Source: Phoronis ovalis (taxonomy: Eukaryota; Phoronida; Phoronidae). Taken from it: a DNA stretch of 31,237 bases. Positions 18,778 to 31,215 of this stretch are shown here, piece after piece (the stretch's first letter is position 1; each line of letters starts with the position of its first letter). Position numbers and translations under genes: made by a program. The stretch spans positions 1-31,237 of the forward strand of contig JAOXYB010028844.1 in the NCBI GenBank assembly GCA_028565635.1. Direction: 5' to 3'. The notes under the pieces were generated by a model. The model searched no databases and was not told where the DNA came from. It was given only the letters and a program-made list of their open reading frames with translations.

Positions 18778-21700
18778 ATGGCGTCAACAAGTCGGTAAGT
18801 GATTTCTTAGCCGGGGAAAATTGGTAATTATCTGTTATTTATTGTTTAATATTTGTTTGTTTTTTAATTACAAAATGAATATCAAGTAACCAGGAGTACT
18901 GCATTGCTGACATATTTATTTTTACAATTTGTATTAAGCCACCCCGTGAAGATTTTGTCTCAGTGTGGATTATATGATTAATAATCATATGACGATTCAA
19001 CCTGTTTTTCTAATAGTAGTAATACTGTAATAGTCAGCAAATTTTTGTAGGATTTTTTCCATGAACACCTTTTGAACTGATTTTTAGTTCTGTTCATTGC
19101 TCTCGATATTGACAACGAGATCGCTTAAACGATTGAGCTATTTGAAGCATTATCCTTTAATTTTTAGTTGTCACAATCTAAAATGAAAATAAAAAAATGA
19201 GATTTGATAAGGGAATTTAAATTGTGCAGTTGAATATAACAGTAGCAGCCAACAAGGATAATTATTTGTGGGGTTTATATAGCAAACCAACATATTTGTT
19301 ACATGTTTCATGCTTAGATAAACCATTTTCTGGTGTAGCTTATAAGTCCATATCTGTACTTCATTGATTTTTTTTAATTTTCCAGTCAGCAGAACGTGCC
19401 TCAAAATGTATCTGCCAACTGAAATAGGCTCAACTGCCAGCTGAAATTTGTGAAAAAAGATGTATTTCGTGCTTAAATAAATTGTTTGGTAGCGTTACTT
19501 TAGAAATTCGATCTTCCCCTTGCCAGATAGATCACATACTTTAGTTTAAGGTTTTGCCAGACTGGTGCGGGGAACAGATATGGGGAAAAGACTCGGTGGG
19601 TGCTTCCGATATAACAAGGGGATTGTTTACCTTTTGCGTGAATGGTAAATCTAAGTCATGGCTAAAAAGAGTTCCAGAATATATTCGAAAAAATGACATA
19701 TGCTAGAGCTTTAACAATGAAAAACCAACTTATATTGACTCACAAATATTAAATGGTGTTTTCCGCAAAATCAAAATAATAAACTTTAAAAATAATTTGT
19801 GAAAGATGCAGTTTGTAGTGGGCAGAACTTATAATTTAAATCAAAAGTGCATTCCTGAAACTCTTCTAATTTTTTGTCTTATGCAAAACAGCTAATCCTA
19901 TATATAATCATTTGTAAATAAATATGTATTTATAAGTGTAAAGTAAGATTTTTTTAGATGGAACTTGTACTCAAACCATGTCCTGTGTGTAAAGCGGTCT
20001 CTTGTGTGAGACCAGTAGTACTAAAATTGGGACATCAGCACATGAAAATCACTAGTGAAAAAGAATCTCTGATGCATAAGAATCTATATTTTGGAAAATG
20101 TTGCATTTGCAAATTAAAGTAGATTTATGCATATCATAGTAATATTTGACTTCAAATGTTAAAAATTGTTAGTGGAATTGGCAAATGAATCTGTAATTTT
20201 GGAGGTGTTTACCAAGTTCTTTTTTACCAGCACAGCTAGAGTGTAGCGTGGGAAACACGTGAGTACGTTGTGTTGCTTTTCACAAGAAACTTTTAAACTA
20301 GGAAATATGTTTGCGTTTCGTGACATTACCTTGACGCTGCATACGAAACCGCAGCAAAAGCTATTTCCTTGTGTCAGTAGAAAACTAATTTAAGCGACAA
20401 AATAAAAATTGAACATGAATTCTGTATATGTTGGACCTTTTTCCCCTGATTTCAGCTGACAGCTTTGCCATATATTCAGCTGGCTGGTGAATTTAAAAAA
20501 ATCAGCTTGCTGATGAATTGGGAACAGATTAAGCCTGCTAGTCCATCTAGGTAGCAGTACAATATCCCAGTGATTTAATTTTCATTTTTTTTTAATACTT
20601 TCAGTAGTAAACCAGCTCAGGTATGCTGTCCACATCACCCTGAAGCTAACCTTATTGAAGATTATCATGCAGGAGATCTTGTCTGTCCAGAATGTGGACT
20701 TATTGTTGGGGATAGGTAAGAGATGTTGCTAACGTACATTTAACTAAATAGTGGGATACAACATAGCTTAAAGGAGGCTTTGTGGAATGCCAAATTTTGA
20801 TTGAGTGTATAAATATGGGAAAACAAATATCGACCAGTCATGTATATTTGCTGGATGTAAAGAGTTATTGCATCACCATTTGACACCTTGTCAGAAGGCA
20901 CTACTTTGAATTATATTCTTCTAGTGTATATCTTCATCTGCCTCCTTGTACCAACATACATTACAATTATTAACATACCATGTTATTGATACTTACTTCA
21001 TTTTGATTTCACTGACTGTTTAATTACTGGTCGAATAATTGGACAATACGGTATCATCATACCCTGATATCATTCAGATTTGTTCCTGCCATTCCTTGAT
21101 AGAAAATTACCCTGCTGATTGATATTAACTGTCTAATGAATTATAAAATCATGCAATTATGTTTTCTGGTGCATTGTTATTTTTAGTTTCCTAGACTTTT
21201 TACATAGTATGACTTTAATTTCAGAGTTATTGATGTTGGCTCAGAATGGAGAACATTCAGTAATGACAAAGCGACAAAAGATTCCTCACGCGTTGGTGGT
21301 ACGGAGGTAATGACAATATTTCAAAAAACCTATTAAGCATGCGGAATGTATACAGTACTCTGTATAGAAAATTCACCAATTCTTTTACTTATTCATATAT
21401 CAGCTATGTATAAGAAAAATTATGGATTATATTCGTTGAAATCAACTAATCTCCATATTAATTTTTCTCAAAATTAACATTTGGTCCAATTGTTAATTGC
21501 ATTAAGAAAGACTTGTTGACAGTTACATCATATGGTTTGATTATTGTAAAAAAACAAATAGACTCTTTTTTGATTGAATATATATTTCCGTTTTACAGAA
21601 CTCTTTGTTAGGTGGTGGTGACTTGTCAACAATGATTGCTAGTGGGCCAGGGTTTGAAAACAGAGACGAATCAGGAAAAGCTGTGTACAAAAACAGAAGA

Positions 21701-24700
21701 AATGTAAGTTTTTTTACTAGGCTACAAACTCTATGCAGTTGTTGAACTTTCATCAAGGGTATCCTTGATCAGTGTATAAACATATGTACCTCTGGCATAT
21801 GCAGAAAGTTTTGGTCTGGAAAAAATTAACCTATGTTACAAGTTAGAACTATTCATGATTCGATTGTATTATAAATTTGTAATTTTCTATTATTAACCTG
21901 CTAATTTTTAAAACCAGAATACATATTTTTTTAAGTAGAAAGCTAATTCATGTATGTTATCACACTTCTAATTTTGTAAGATGCACCTCCAAGTATCAGT
22001 AGACTGGCACTATGAGGTTGATTCACTTTCTCTCTTTACTATTTTAAAGTACTTGTGCATTTCTTTACTTCAGTCCTTTTGAATTTTTTCAATTTTTATT
22101 TCAGATCAGTAGTAGTGATAGAACACTGTTGACAGCTTTCAGAGAAATGGGACAAATGGGGGACAGATTAAATCTACCTAGGATGATTGCAGTGAGTAAT
22201 TCATTTAGTATTCTTAGTAAATTATTGCCCTAGCATTATATTCATTTCTAGGGCAAATTGGGATATCAGGTATTATGTTATGCATGGCGAAAAAAAGCTC
22301 TGTTTGCTGAGTGATGCTGTAATTAATGTTCTAATCAAACAAGATGCAATTTTAGCAACTATTTACTTGTTTTTCTAGGCCTTTCATTTTTTAGAAATAA
22401 GTAGTATAGACATTCATGCTAAATATATGAATCTTCTAAAAGTATCAGTTTCTGTTAAATTAAGATGTCTTCCTTATAAGACATCAAATTGCTATTATAA
22501 TTTTGCTTATGTCAGTGTTGTAAAGTCGTGATTTGATTGCAGGATCGCGCCAATACATTATTCAAGCAGGTACAAGATGCAAAAACACTTAAAGGCAGGA
22601 GTAATGATGCAATTGCTTCTGCGTGTATTTATATAGCTTGTAGACAAGAAGCTGTACCAAGAACTTTTAAAGGTAATATGCCTAAGAACTCTTAGTTTTA
22701 AATTATGGTAATAGATGGTTGTGTTTTGACTAAATGCTGTATTCCTCGTTAAATTGATTAGATTCTAGTACATTATAACATATCTAGCATACCTGTTAAG
22801 TTGGTAAATTTTTTGAATGGGAGATTAGGTATTTTTGACAATTTTCTACTGAAATTAATGATTGAAAACAAGCTACAAAGCAGGAATTTACTGCTTGAGA
22901 CAGGAGACTTAACGTATAACATCTACAAAATGATAATGTCCCCATTACAGAAGCTATCTGCCTTTGATTCATATCTACTAAGTAATATAAGGTTCTATTA
23001 TACTGAAGATAAGGAGTCGCCTTCATGATTTCCTTTCTTCAAAGAAAAGACAGAAATCATCACCTGTTTGTTTCATGTGACTGCACACATATATAATTTT
23101 TGCAAATGATTTTAACTGCTAAATTTGAAATTTTAAAGACCACTTGGTTAATTTTCTTTCGGCTTGTTACAGAAATTTGTGCTGTTTCAAAAGTGTCAAA
23201 GAGAGACATTGGACGAGTGTTTAAACTGATCTTAAAAACACTGGAAACAAGTGTAGAATTGATTACTACCGGAGATTTCATGGTTAGTGTTTTTATATTT
23301 TTTTTTTACATTCATAGACTTTACAGTTTTGTTTTATGTATGACTCGTGGCTTTTCAGATCCAGTTACAGAAATATATGGTTTTACATGTTCTAAATATC
23401 TAATTATACTTATACTTACAAATTAATTATACAATATCCTATGGCTAAAATTGCCATTAGATTATATTTCAAGCACAGATACTGAAAACAAAACTGTTCC
23501 TAGACATTTCCAATTGAAATGACTACTAACAGATGTTCATACCTTCTTTTTATAGAATGTTTTTGTGCTTCAAAGATCATAATTATATGTTAGTAAGAAT
23601 ATAAAACACTGATACACATATCCCTGTTATTGTAGGACAAGTTTTAATGGGTGTTGTATTATTTTTTAGTCTCGGTTCTGTTCCAATCTCAGTCTCCCAA
23701 GTAGTGTACAGAAAGCAGCCACATGTATTGCTAGAAAAGCTGTGGAACTAGACCTGGTATCAGGGTAAGCAAAACATCCACACTTGTCAAGCTGACAGAT
23801 TTATAAACAGGAGATTAGGTGTTTATGATGATGGAAAGCGATCTAAAAGAGGAAACTTGACAGCTATGTTAATCATTTTATAAAACTGTTACTAAACGAA
23901 GCCAAACTTCCATTTGTACGTTTGATATTTTAATATTTTTCTTGATAGTTATATTTTCTTTTGCAAAAAAGACACTTTTCCCAAACTGACACATGCAAAT
24001 TGCAATGTTTAACATGGCCCCAACAAAAAAGATAAGTTGTTTAACGGGCGAAAGCCATTAAAAACGGTCAGAACTTTTCAATTTTTATTTTAAGAAAAAG
24101 TGTCAACTTTTCAATTTTTTTAGTGCTCAAAGGAAAAAAATGTAAAAGATAATAAACAAAAATGTAAAGTGAAAATGCCAAAATTTGAAGCGGTCGCACC
24201 TGTTAAACAAGATTTCTTTTTGGTCTAGGCTAATAAAACATGTAGACATGTCATGATGGCAAGGCTTACCGGCATCAGATTGCAAAACATATTTTAGGGG
24301 AATTTAGTCCAGCAGTTAGGTGGACTAACACGGGTAACCACGTAGGGCCTTTCACTCTTGACTATCAGGAGGTTGCCTCAAATCCAGTATTTACAGACAG
24401 GTTTTTCGGCCCGAAGACGGCTTTCCCTGTCTAATCATAGTGAATGCCCTGACAGTGTGCTGGCATACCATGGTATGCATACTGTGGGTGGACCATACTC
24501 TCTTTCTATGACCAGTCGTGTCCTAGCCGGATTATTATTATTATTTATAATAATTAAATGAGGTGAGAAGAAAATATTATGAAGATTTATTGTAAGGAGT
24601 ATTTGTATTTGACTGTGTTTGTTTCAGTCGCAGTCCTGTGTCTGTAGCTGCGGCAGCTATTTACATGGCATCTCAAGCATCGGCAGATAAGAAAACACAG

Positions 24701-25188
24701 AAAGGTTTGTATGCGTTTAGTCATAATATAGTATTTAGCTGTATTAAGTATTACCTTGTGTGTGTGTGTGTGTTAGTTTGGATGCATGCATGTGTGGGGG
24801 TTTGTGTGTAAGCAAAACATTGCAAATATTAACTTGGCACAAAAAATACATGTTGTACAGTACTGATCTGCTACAAAGCCATATTATTTTTCAGTATTTT
24901 ACTATTTACAGAATATTTTTATAAGATTATTCATAAAACTATACTGCTGTTTTCTAGACAGTTGAGTTCCGTAAGTCTCATTTCCAGCTGGAATTGTTAG
25001 TAATGTATCTTTACAGTTCAGGATTTGGATCAGCCATTTATTACATATTTTCAGATATCGGCGATATTGCTGGTGTGGCGGATGTAACAATTAGACAAAG
25101 CTATAAATTAATGTATCCAAAAATTCATCAACTGTTTCCAGAAGATTTCAAGTTTGTGACACCAATTGATCAGCTGCCAACTCAGTGA
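18778..25188 (+). CDS. GTF2B: General transcription factor IIB (TFIIB)
   Basis: Ten coding exons: 18778-18794, 20605-20715, 21225-21306, 21599-21703, 22105-22191, 22543-22672, 23173-23282, 23670-23764, 24628-24704 and 25055-25188. All phases match, giving 315 residues (human 316). TFIIB bridges promoter-bound TBP and RNA polymerase II and helps place the start site. The N-terminal zinc ribbon has Cys14, His17, Cys33 and Cys36. The B-reader/linker follows as [15 protein letters not shown]. The two cyclin-like repeats run from [18 protein letters not shown] and from [10 protein letters not shown], each with its alanine-rich helix ([26 protein letters not shown]), ending [20 protein letters not shown]. 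Exon 1 holds only MASTS plus two bases and is followed by a 1.8-kb intron. Intron 8 contains a family-2 repeat and an ATT-tailed block. Transcribed towards the RasGAP gene. Confidence 0.98.
18795..20604 (+). other. GTF2B intron 1, nothing recognisable
   Basis: 1.8 kb, AT-rich. A clear GTAAGT donor follows five-and-two-thirds codons and a TTTTTTTTTAATACTTTCAG-like acceptor closes it. I see no exon, RNA gene or intact element. A small cluster of CAGCTG-type motifs lies at 20450-20515. Confidence 0.5.
22786..23062. repeat. Candidate dispersed repeat with hairpin end in GTF2B intron 6
   Basis: The block from about 22786 (ACCTGTTAAGTTGG, then GGGAGATTAGGTATTT) is open in frames on both strands, which usually means non-coding repeat. 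GGAGATTAGGTGTTT recurs at about 23811. Just downstream, ATGATTTC (23025-23032) and GAAATCAT (23053-23060) form a perfect 8-bp stem. I recall similar motifs only vaguely from other lophotrochozoan repeats. Confidence 0.35.
24012..24240 (+). repeat. Family-2 dispersed repeat, copy 2
   Basis: Contains GATAAGTTGTTTAACGGGCGA, AAGCCATTAAAAACGG, then two rounds of AACTTTTCAATTTTT, and ends CCAAAATTTGAAGCGG, CGCACCTGTTAAACAAG, TTTCTTTTTGGTCT, TAATAAAAC. Same ends as the copy at 9555-10192 but without the extra middle. It lies in GTF2B intron 8. Confidence 0.65.
24255..24562 (+). mobile_element. ATT-tailed retroposon-like block (possible SINE or LINE end)
   Basis: About 300 bp of locally GC-richer sequence in GTF2B intron 8, ending GTCGTGTCCTAGCCGG followed by an ATTATTATTATT tail. 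A 3' tail of short ATT repeats is typical of elements mobilised by some LINE clades. GAGGTTGCCTCAAATCC faintly resembles a polymerase III B box. No open frame of note; the 67-codon frame is probably chance. Not identified to family. Confidence 0.45.
24756..24774. repeat. Short (TG)n microsatellite
   Basis: About nine TG units in GTF2B intron 9, followed by imperfect ATGCATGCATG and GTGTGTG runs to about 24810. Confidence 0.85.
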
Positions 25189-27128
25189 AGATATTCAGAT
25201 AATGGAACAAAAACTTTTTCTGCCGAATGTCAACAAATAGAAGTCCAAGGTCTTATTTTCACAGCTTTTAAAAATACATATAATTAGCTTGGTTAGAATT
25301 ATATTTGTTTGATCAGAGAGGGCAGATATGAATTTGGATAACATGGGAACTTAAGTCATAAAGTAAATTTATTTTAAAAAAGGCTGCAACTTATATTTGT
25401 CGAAAATGTAACACTCAACAGATACGGTATCATCCATTGTATCTACGAGAAAGCCGTATTATTTCTGAAGAATTTTGTTAAAGCTGGAAAAATTAGCTGT
25501 AACCACAGATATAGTTTCAATTTTGTGGGTTGAAACTTGGAAAATTACAAGCTTTTTTCATGATGTCTAACTGTTACAAATTCAACTAAAATTGTAATTG
25601 GGGTTATAGCCATAAAATTACCTCTCAATATGCTATGTAAATATTCAACAACTGAATAGAGGTACAGCAATTATAATTTTCCTCCAGGAAAAGCATATTT
25701 CATATTTCGGTTTTCCAATGGTATAGGTAAAAATTTAGGATCATGATGCCAGAAATTTGTTACTGATGAGAGGAATATATGATTATAGGTCGAGTGTGAC
25801 TGATAGGCTTGTATATCTAGGTTGTGTAAATTATGTTGTAAAAAGCTGCACGACAGTTATTTCATTACTAATTGTAGCAATGTCTCTTAATATTGCCAGT
25901 AACTGGCTTGCACAAGAAAGCAGTAAAGCTGTCATTTGTTGGTATTTGATGTTGTTTGTCCTTTGTTGCTCAAAGTTTAGCATTTCTGCCTGCTTTATAA
26001 GAATATTTGGTGTGCATGCACTTTGTGAGCTCTATTTAAATTTTAACTGGTTAAAAGTTGAAAGAAACTGCAGCATCACCAGACATGCCAATGTTTTAAT
26101 GTGTCTTCTTGTAAAATGCAACTAGTGGCAAGAGTTTCCTGTCTTGTAAGATATTTCGAGCAGGAGTAAGTGGTTTGCAACAACTTGAAAAGCTATAAAC
26201 TGACTACAGTTATGCCATGATATTTTATACTTTAATTAATAGTATATTACAAAATTTATTGCATACAATATGTTGTATCATGTTGTATTTTACACAGTGA
26301 TGCATAAAACCACTTGTAAACAAAATTTCCCCCCATACAAACTGCTGAAATTTAAAATAATTATAACTGATATTACCAATACTGACTGACTGCAGCTCGA
26401 AACATGCGAGGCTGTGTAAGAGTAGGAGAACAGTCACAAACATTGACTTATAATTCCAACTACTCCGAGTTTATATTGCATCTTAAAAAACAAGCACCAT
26501 TCTACTGAACTATTTACAAGTGGTATATACTGAAAGTATTCACAACAATATGTGTGACTTGCATATATTAAATAACTTTATAAAGAATGTCCAAATGATT
26601 TTTTAAGATCTTTGCTTTGAAAGAGAGCAAATATTTTTTGTAAGAGAATAATTGTAAGATCAAAACCCAGAGAGATGGCCGTCATCTGGATACAGGTACT
26701 ATATAGTCCTGATGCACATTAATACTGCAATCCATATTACAATGTATAATTCAAATCATATGAACTCCACACTACACTACAATACAAATAAATTAGAGGT
26801 TACTGTACATAATAATACACAATTTACTCATATACTTAATATGCTTTGTCTACATGATATTACTTTTTCATAAAGAGCAAATTAATCCACACATAAAAAT
26901 TCTTTGGCATTTTATTGAACGAGACAATGTACCAAGACAGAAAACATTTATCAACTCAGTTCAAAGAAAGCAGCAAACACAAAAGCAGTAATTTGCTATT
27001 TCTTCAATACTTTTCTGACATCTGCATTATTGTATCAGATGACTTATGACAATATGCCAATATAAAATCAAAAATTGTCAGAACTATATAATAGTAATAA
27101 ACTGTCATTCAGTTCCATGATCTTGTAA
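25189..27128. other. Convergent 3' region between GTF2B and the RasGAP gene
   Basis: 1.94 kb, expected to contain both 3' UTRs. On the minus strand an AATAAA at 26916-26911 lies about 215 bases past the RasGAP stop, and a second at 26262-26257 about 870 bases past. No canonical hexamer is clear for GTF2B. A plus-strand frame of 122 codons at 25757-26125 is cysteine- and leucine-rich, matches nothing I know and lies where the GTF2B 3' UTR would be, so I do not call it a gene. Confidence 0.4.
26911..26916 (-). terminator. Candidate AATAAA polyadenylation signal of the RasGAP gene
   Basis: First canonical hexamer on the minus strand after the stop codon, 215 bases downstream, in AT-rich sequence. 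Its position is ordinary for a metazoan 3' UTR. Confidence 0.4.
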
Positions 27129-30100
27129 TTAACAATCACTATTCTTGTACTGTCCATTCTCTGAGAGAGATAATGTGTAAGTTGTTGCTTTTGTAGAAGC
27201 TGGCGGTGTGTAGCGATCTCGTAATTGACTTAGAGCAGATATTAACCGTGCATTTGCAGAATCTAGCGACTGGATTCTTCTGTCCTGTGATTCTATAATC
27301 TTCGACTTTTGCTGAACAATTTTCTGCATTTCAACTTGTTCTTTTCTCATTTCTTCCTCAACACTGACCAATCTACAAAAATGATGTATTTTCTTTAAAT
27401 TGTCACAAGATGTATTTTAGTGGTTGTGTTGCAACTATGATACCCAACTGTTGAACTGGTAATTTAATAAATTTTATAATGTAGTACAACATAAAACAAC
27501 ATCACACAAACAACACCCAGACAATGTAACAATTTAATACTGAATAAGTTGTATATAGCTTTACAACATACACTTCATTTTAAATTGGTGAATATTTAAA
27601 CTTAATTTTAAAGCAATCTTTAAATATGAATTCTAGTGAAGTTAAGTTCCATGCTGCAATCAAATTAATAACTAACATTAAGGCACAGCATAAGTTTGCA
27701 AGTGTGATTTGTATTTTGAAAATCAGTGCAGTACTGATTAATTCACATAAATTGCTGACTATTTAGTATCCACCACACAGTGTTGGAACCAAGTGCAGAT
27801 AGAAAATTTAAGAATATGAAGTTAGAACACACAATTTGCATAATAAAACCCAAGAAATGTTACAGCAATCACAGGGTCTAATATCCATATTAGAGTACAA
27901 GAACAACTAACTTTTTGACAGTAATATTCAGCTGTGCTGTTTATTAGCTTACGGAAAATATTTATACAAATAATATGTAATACTTTTTTGGGTTTTATTG
28001 CGACTAATTGCTGTTTCTGTGTCGTTAAACTACATCACTACATGCAGATTACATCCAACTGTCATGCTTACCTGAGGCTATCTGTTAAATGAAGCAGCAT
28101 GAAAAATGAATTATATAAGTATCTAGTGTTTCTTCTATAATAAACAATATATTGTGGAGTGAGGTCAGAAAGCAAGGTTGGGTAGAAACAAGTATTAGGA
28201 AGCAAATCCAAAGGCTGGATAGTAAGTATCAGGGCAGGAATGCAATACAAGAAAGTACTAAAATTTAGAATGTAATAATAGCATAAGCAAATAATTCTAG
28301 AAAAGGAAAGCATCTAGGCAGCATTGCATAGTTACATTGACAATAAATTACATTACTTTCCTAACTAGTCCAAGTGTACGCAAGTGGGTATTTAGGTATT
28401 TTATTTAGGCAAGTAGGTATTGTAATGAAGCAAAGGCTACTAAGTAAATAACATGCACTAGCTTTTAAAAGCAGAACACAGAGAAACCATTTTTGGATGA
28501 AGTACAAAAAATGCAGCATGCTTCCCCTACATTTCTGTATTTCATCTTAATTTGTGGTTCTGTATAATTTCTGTGTTTTTCAGCATTTGCTAACACTGCT
28601 CTACAATATATCTGTAAATATTATATAATGTAATTACCTTTGAATGATATCCTTCAGCTGTCTCTCTTGACATTCTTTTTCGTACTGCTGATTTTTGAGT
28701 TCCCTATCACTTTCATGCAACTTTTGTCGCCATTCCTCGATGATACGATCCGTCGTTTCTTTGTGAGCTAAAAAGTTGTTTAATTCAAATGTTAGTTTCA
28801 TAATAAAAATAGAGGATATGAATTATTCAAACAAATTCTAAAAGTAATATTATCCAATCACCACTAATGTTACAATGTGATACAATAGAATTTGGTTAGA
28901 TCTTACGACACAGAAAGTAGTATTAAGAATTATCGAGTGAGAGATGCCCTGAAAATAATTTTGATTATGGGTATGTAGCTTTTTTTACAAACTTTCAATT
29001 AATATAGGGAAACAGGGGGAGGGGGGGGGTCAGAAAGTTTTAGTATTGGTGAGCTATTTCTTATTATAAAGCGGGGGTAGGTTCAGGAGAGGTGAAAGGA
29101 GAGATGAAGTTTATGGAATTAGTACAGGAGGTCCCTCACTTGAATAATAGAAGGAAATTGAAACCACAAAATTGTTGATACACAGATAGTACACACTATA
29201 ATGCACATTAAGCAGTACCTTGTAACTGTTGTTCAGCCTCTTGCAATTTTTGTTCCGTGTCCTGCAGTTGATAATGCACTCGCTCTAATTCCCTCTCCGT
29301 CTAGAAAGATATGAAAATTAAGTTTTTGAACAGTCTGATTATACAATTATTTTCTTTATATCTTTTGTTTTTAGTACTGTTTTTAATAACTGAAAGGTAA
29401 CGTTCAAACTAACAACAGTATATCGTACTTTGAGATATTAAAAAAAATAATTCTAGAAATGTTATACAAAATCTCATGATTGTTTAACAAAAACAATGAA
29501 ATAAGAGAATTTCAGCATTTTACGTTGATCGAATTTTTATGTTACCTATTTAAAGTATGTGCAATGTGAAATACAGTTTTATCAGACCATAGCTACTCAA
29601 ACATCATACATTTGATGTCTGTGGTGTGATGCTATGTTGATATACATACCTCTTTTGTTTTATCTTGTTCATGTAATTTCATTTGCACTGATCTCATTCC
29701 CATCCTAACCACATTTTGAGGTAGAGATGCCCTTCGCTGACATATAGGATCTGGACTCGACAAGTATGAATGTGAATCGGGACTCCTACTCAAAAAATTA
29801 TCAACAGACTGAGTGCGAGGCGTCGACGTTCCTACCATGTCATCTGGATATGGAGTACTAATTGCCTGCATGCTAGAACTTGTTGTGTGTCTTGATGAAG
29901 ACATCGAATAATTTCCTTCATAATTTGGTGATGTAGCATGGTTGATTGCTGGCGTAGAGCTAGATGGTGTTTCATAATCCAACGGGAACGTATAATCTGG
30001 TATTGGTCGGTGAATACTACTACGATAATTCAAACTAGGAGCACTTTCAGATAAACTCATTCCATGTGGTGTTGCAGCAACCATGGAAACAGGACTCGAA

Positions 30101-30728
30101 TTTTGTACATTGCACTCGCGTAAATTTCTTGGACTGGATGTGCGATTAGCATGACAGAAATCCTGTTCGCCTAAAACAGTGCGTGGACTGGAGTTCTGTG
30201 AGTTTCCACAAGAGCTTTGCTGACTATGTGGTCTAAAATCCTGATCACCACGAGAATTAGCTTGTGCATATCTTAACATGACATCATGAGAGTCCTTTCT
30301 CTCTGGTACACTTCGTGTTACAGTGACCTCAACCCTAGATCCCGAAGTACCACCAACACTAATTTTTCCACCATTGTTTGAATTATCAATGCTAATTTTA
30401 CGTCCATTAGAGTCGATGCTAATTTTTCTTCCGGTATTGTCAATACTGATCTTTCTATTATTCCCATCATTATTACTGTCCATACTCATTTTTCCTGTAG
30501 TACTTACACAACCAATAGAACTCTCTGGGCTTATTTTACGTTGCCTATCATCTAAGACTAATCTTAAACCTTTGTCAGCACTGAGTTTACGAATATGAGA
30601 ACTCCCACCATTCTGCAATTTATCATTACTGACTCTCCCTTGTTTATCATATCTTTCCATCTCATCTATTGACGTGTTGTGTTGTGAACTTGTAGACATT
30701 TCGTCACTGACAGAACTAGACGACGTTC
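27129..30728 (-). CDS. SynGAP/DAB2IP/RASAL2-family Ras GTPase-activating protein, C-terminal part
   Basis: Four coding exons on the minus strand: 30728-29650, 29300-29219, 28767-28638 and 27372-27129. Phases agree throughout; 510 whole residues are visible. In this family, C2, PH and RasGAP domains come first and stimulate GTP hydrolysis on Ras; here they must lie right of the window. The large exon codes a serine/threonine-rich, presumably disordered region with many SP sites (NSSPR, TSSPR, SPDP) and a tandem RKISID array. The next two exons and the start of the last are heptad-like coiled coil (TERELERVHYQLQDTEQKLQ; KLHESDRELKNQQYEKE; EEEMRKEQVEMQKIV). The tail KSKIIESQDRRIQSLDSAN, ARLISALSQLRDRY and the end SENGQYKNSDC closely follow the conserved C-terminus of DAB2IP and RASAL2. 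Which vertebrate paralogue is nearest cannot be told; invertebrates usually have one such gene. Confidence 0.88.
27373..28637 (-). other. RasGAP last intron, nothing recognisable
   Basis: 1.27 kb, AT-rich, between a GTAATT donor and a TTTTTGTAG acceptor. The only longer frame (81 codons, 28313-28068) has no recognisable content. Confidence 0.5.
30361..30500 (-). repeat. In-frame tandem repeat coding RKISID units
   Basis: Within the large RasGAP exon, a 27-nt period gives RKISIDNTG, RKISIDSNG and RKISIDNSNNG, preceded by GKMSMDSNN and followed by GKISVGG. Codons differ between units (for example AGA or CGT for Arg), so the array is not a fresh slippage product. Each unit has the basic-basic-x-Ser form favoured by basophilic kinases. 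Confidence 0.8.
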
Positions 30729-31156
30729 CTGTAAATATAGAAATACACAATATTAGCCTTCTGTGAATGTAGTTTCAGTGAACATTCAAATGTAGTTAAA
30801 TTAATCAACTATGAAAAGCCAGTGCTGATGAAAGTGTCATTCAGATACCAAAAACTTTAAAGAAAAGCTTCGATTTCTTGGTACATGGTTGATTAAATTT
30901 AATAACATTGGTACACACACCATACCAGAAAAATACTGATATTACTCGATTTATATCAAAATATAGTAGAAGAGCTCGTTTAGAACTTGCATTAATATTT
31001 GATAAAAAATGCTCATTTAAATCTAATAGCAGCAGAAAAATACCTCCGACCATTCAAAAGTGAACCATTTTGATATCCTAGAGTACTGTATATCAAGAAT
31101 GTTTTTAAGAGCAAAGCAGGGCTAATTTGCACACATACACGTTTTCATATATATAT

Positions 31157-31160
<4 letters not shown>
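30729..31160 (-). other. RasGAP upstream intron, nothing recognisable
   Basis: AT-rich sequence upstream of the large RasGAP exon on the minus strand, with no further exon seen before the microsatellite at the right edge. A 70-codon frame at 31053-30841 resembles nothing known. Confidence 0.4.

Positions 31161-31215
<55 letters not shown>

Noticed and set aside
22796-23028. Overlapping frames on both strands in GTF2B intron 6
   Set aside because: Open on both strands with no family resemblance, and placed within an intron between perfectly joined exons; better read as repeat sequence.
25757-26125. 122-codon plus-strand open frame after GTF2B
   Set aside because: Hydrophobic stretches recall membrane proteins, but no known motif, no splice or promoter context, and it lies where the GTF2B 3' UTR should be.
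30323-30598. 91-codon plus-strand frame with LILIF repeats
   Set aside because: It is the antisense shadow of the RKISID tandem array in the RasGAP exon.
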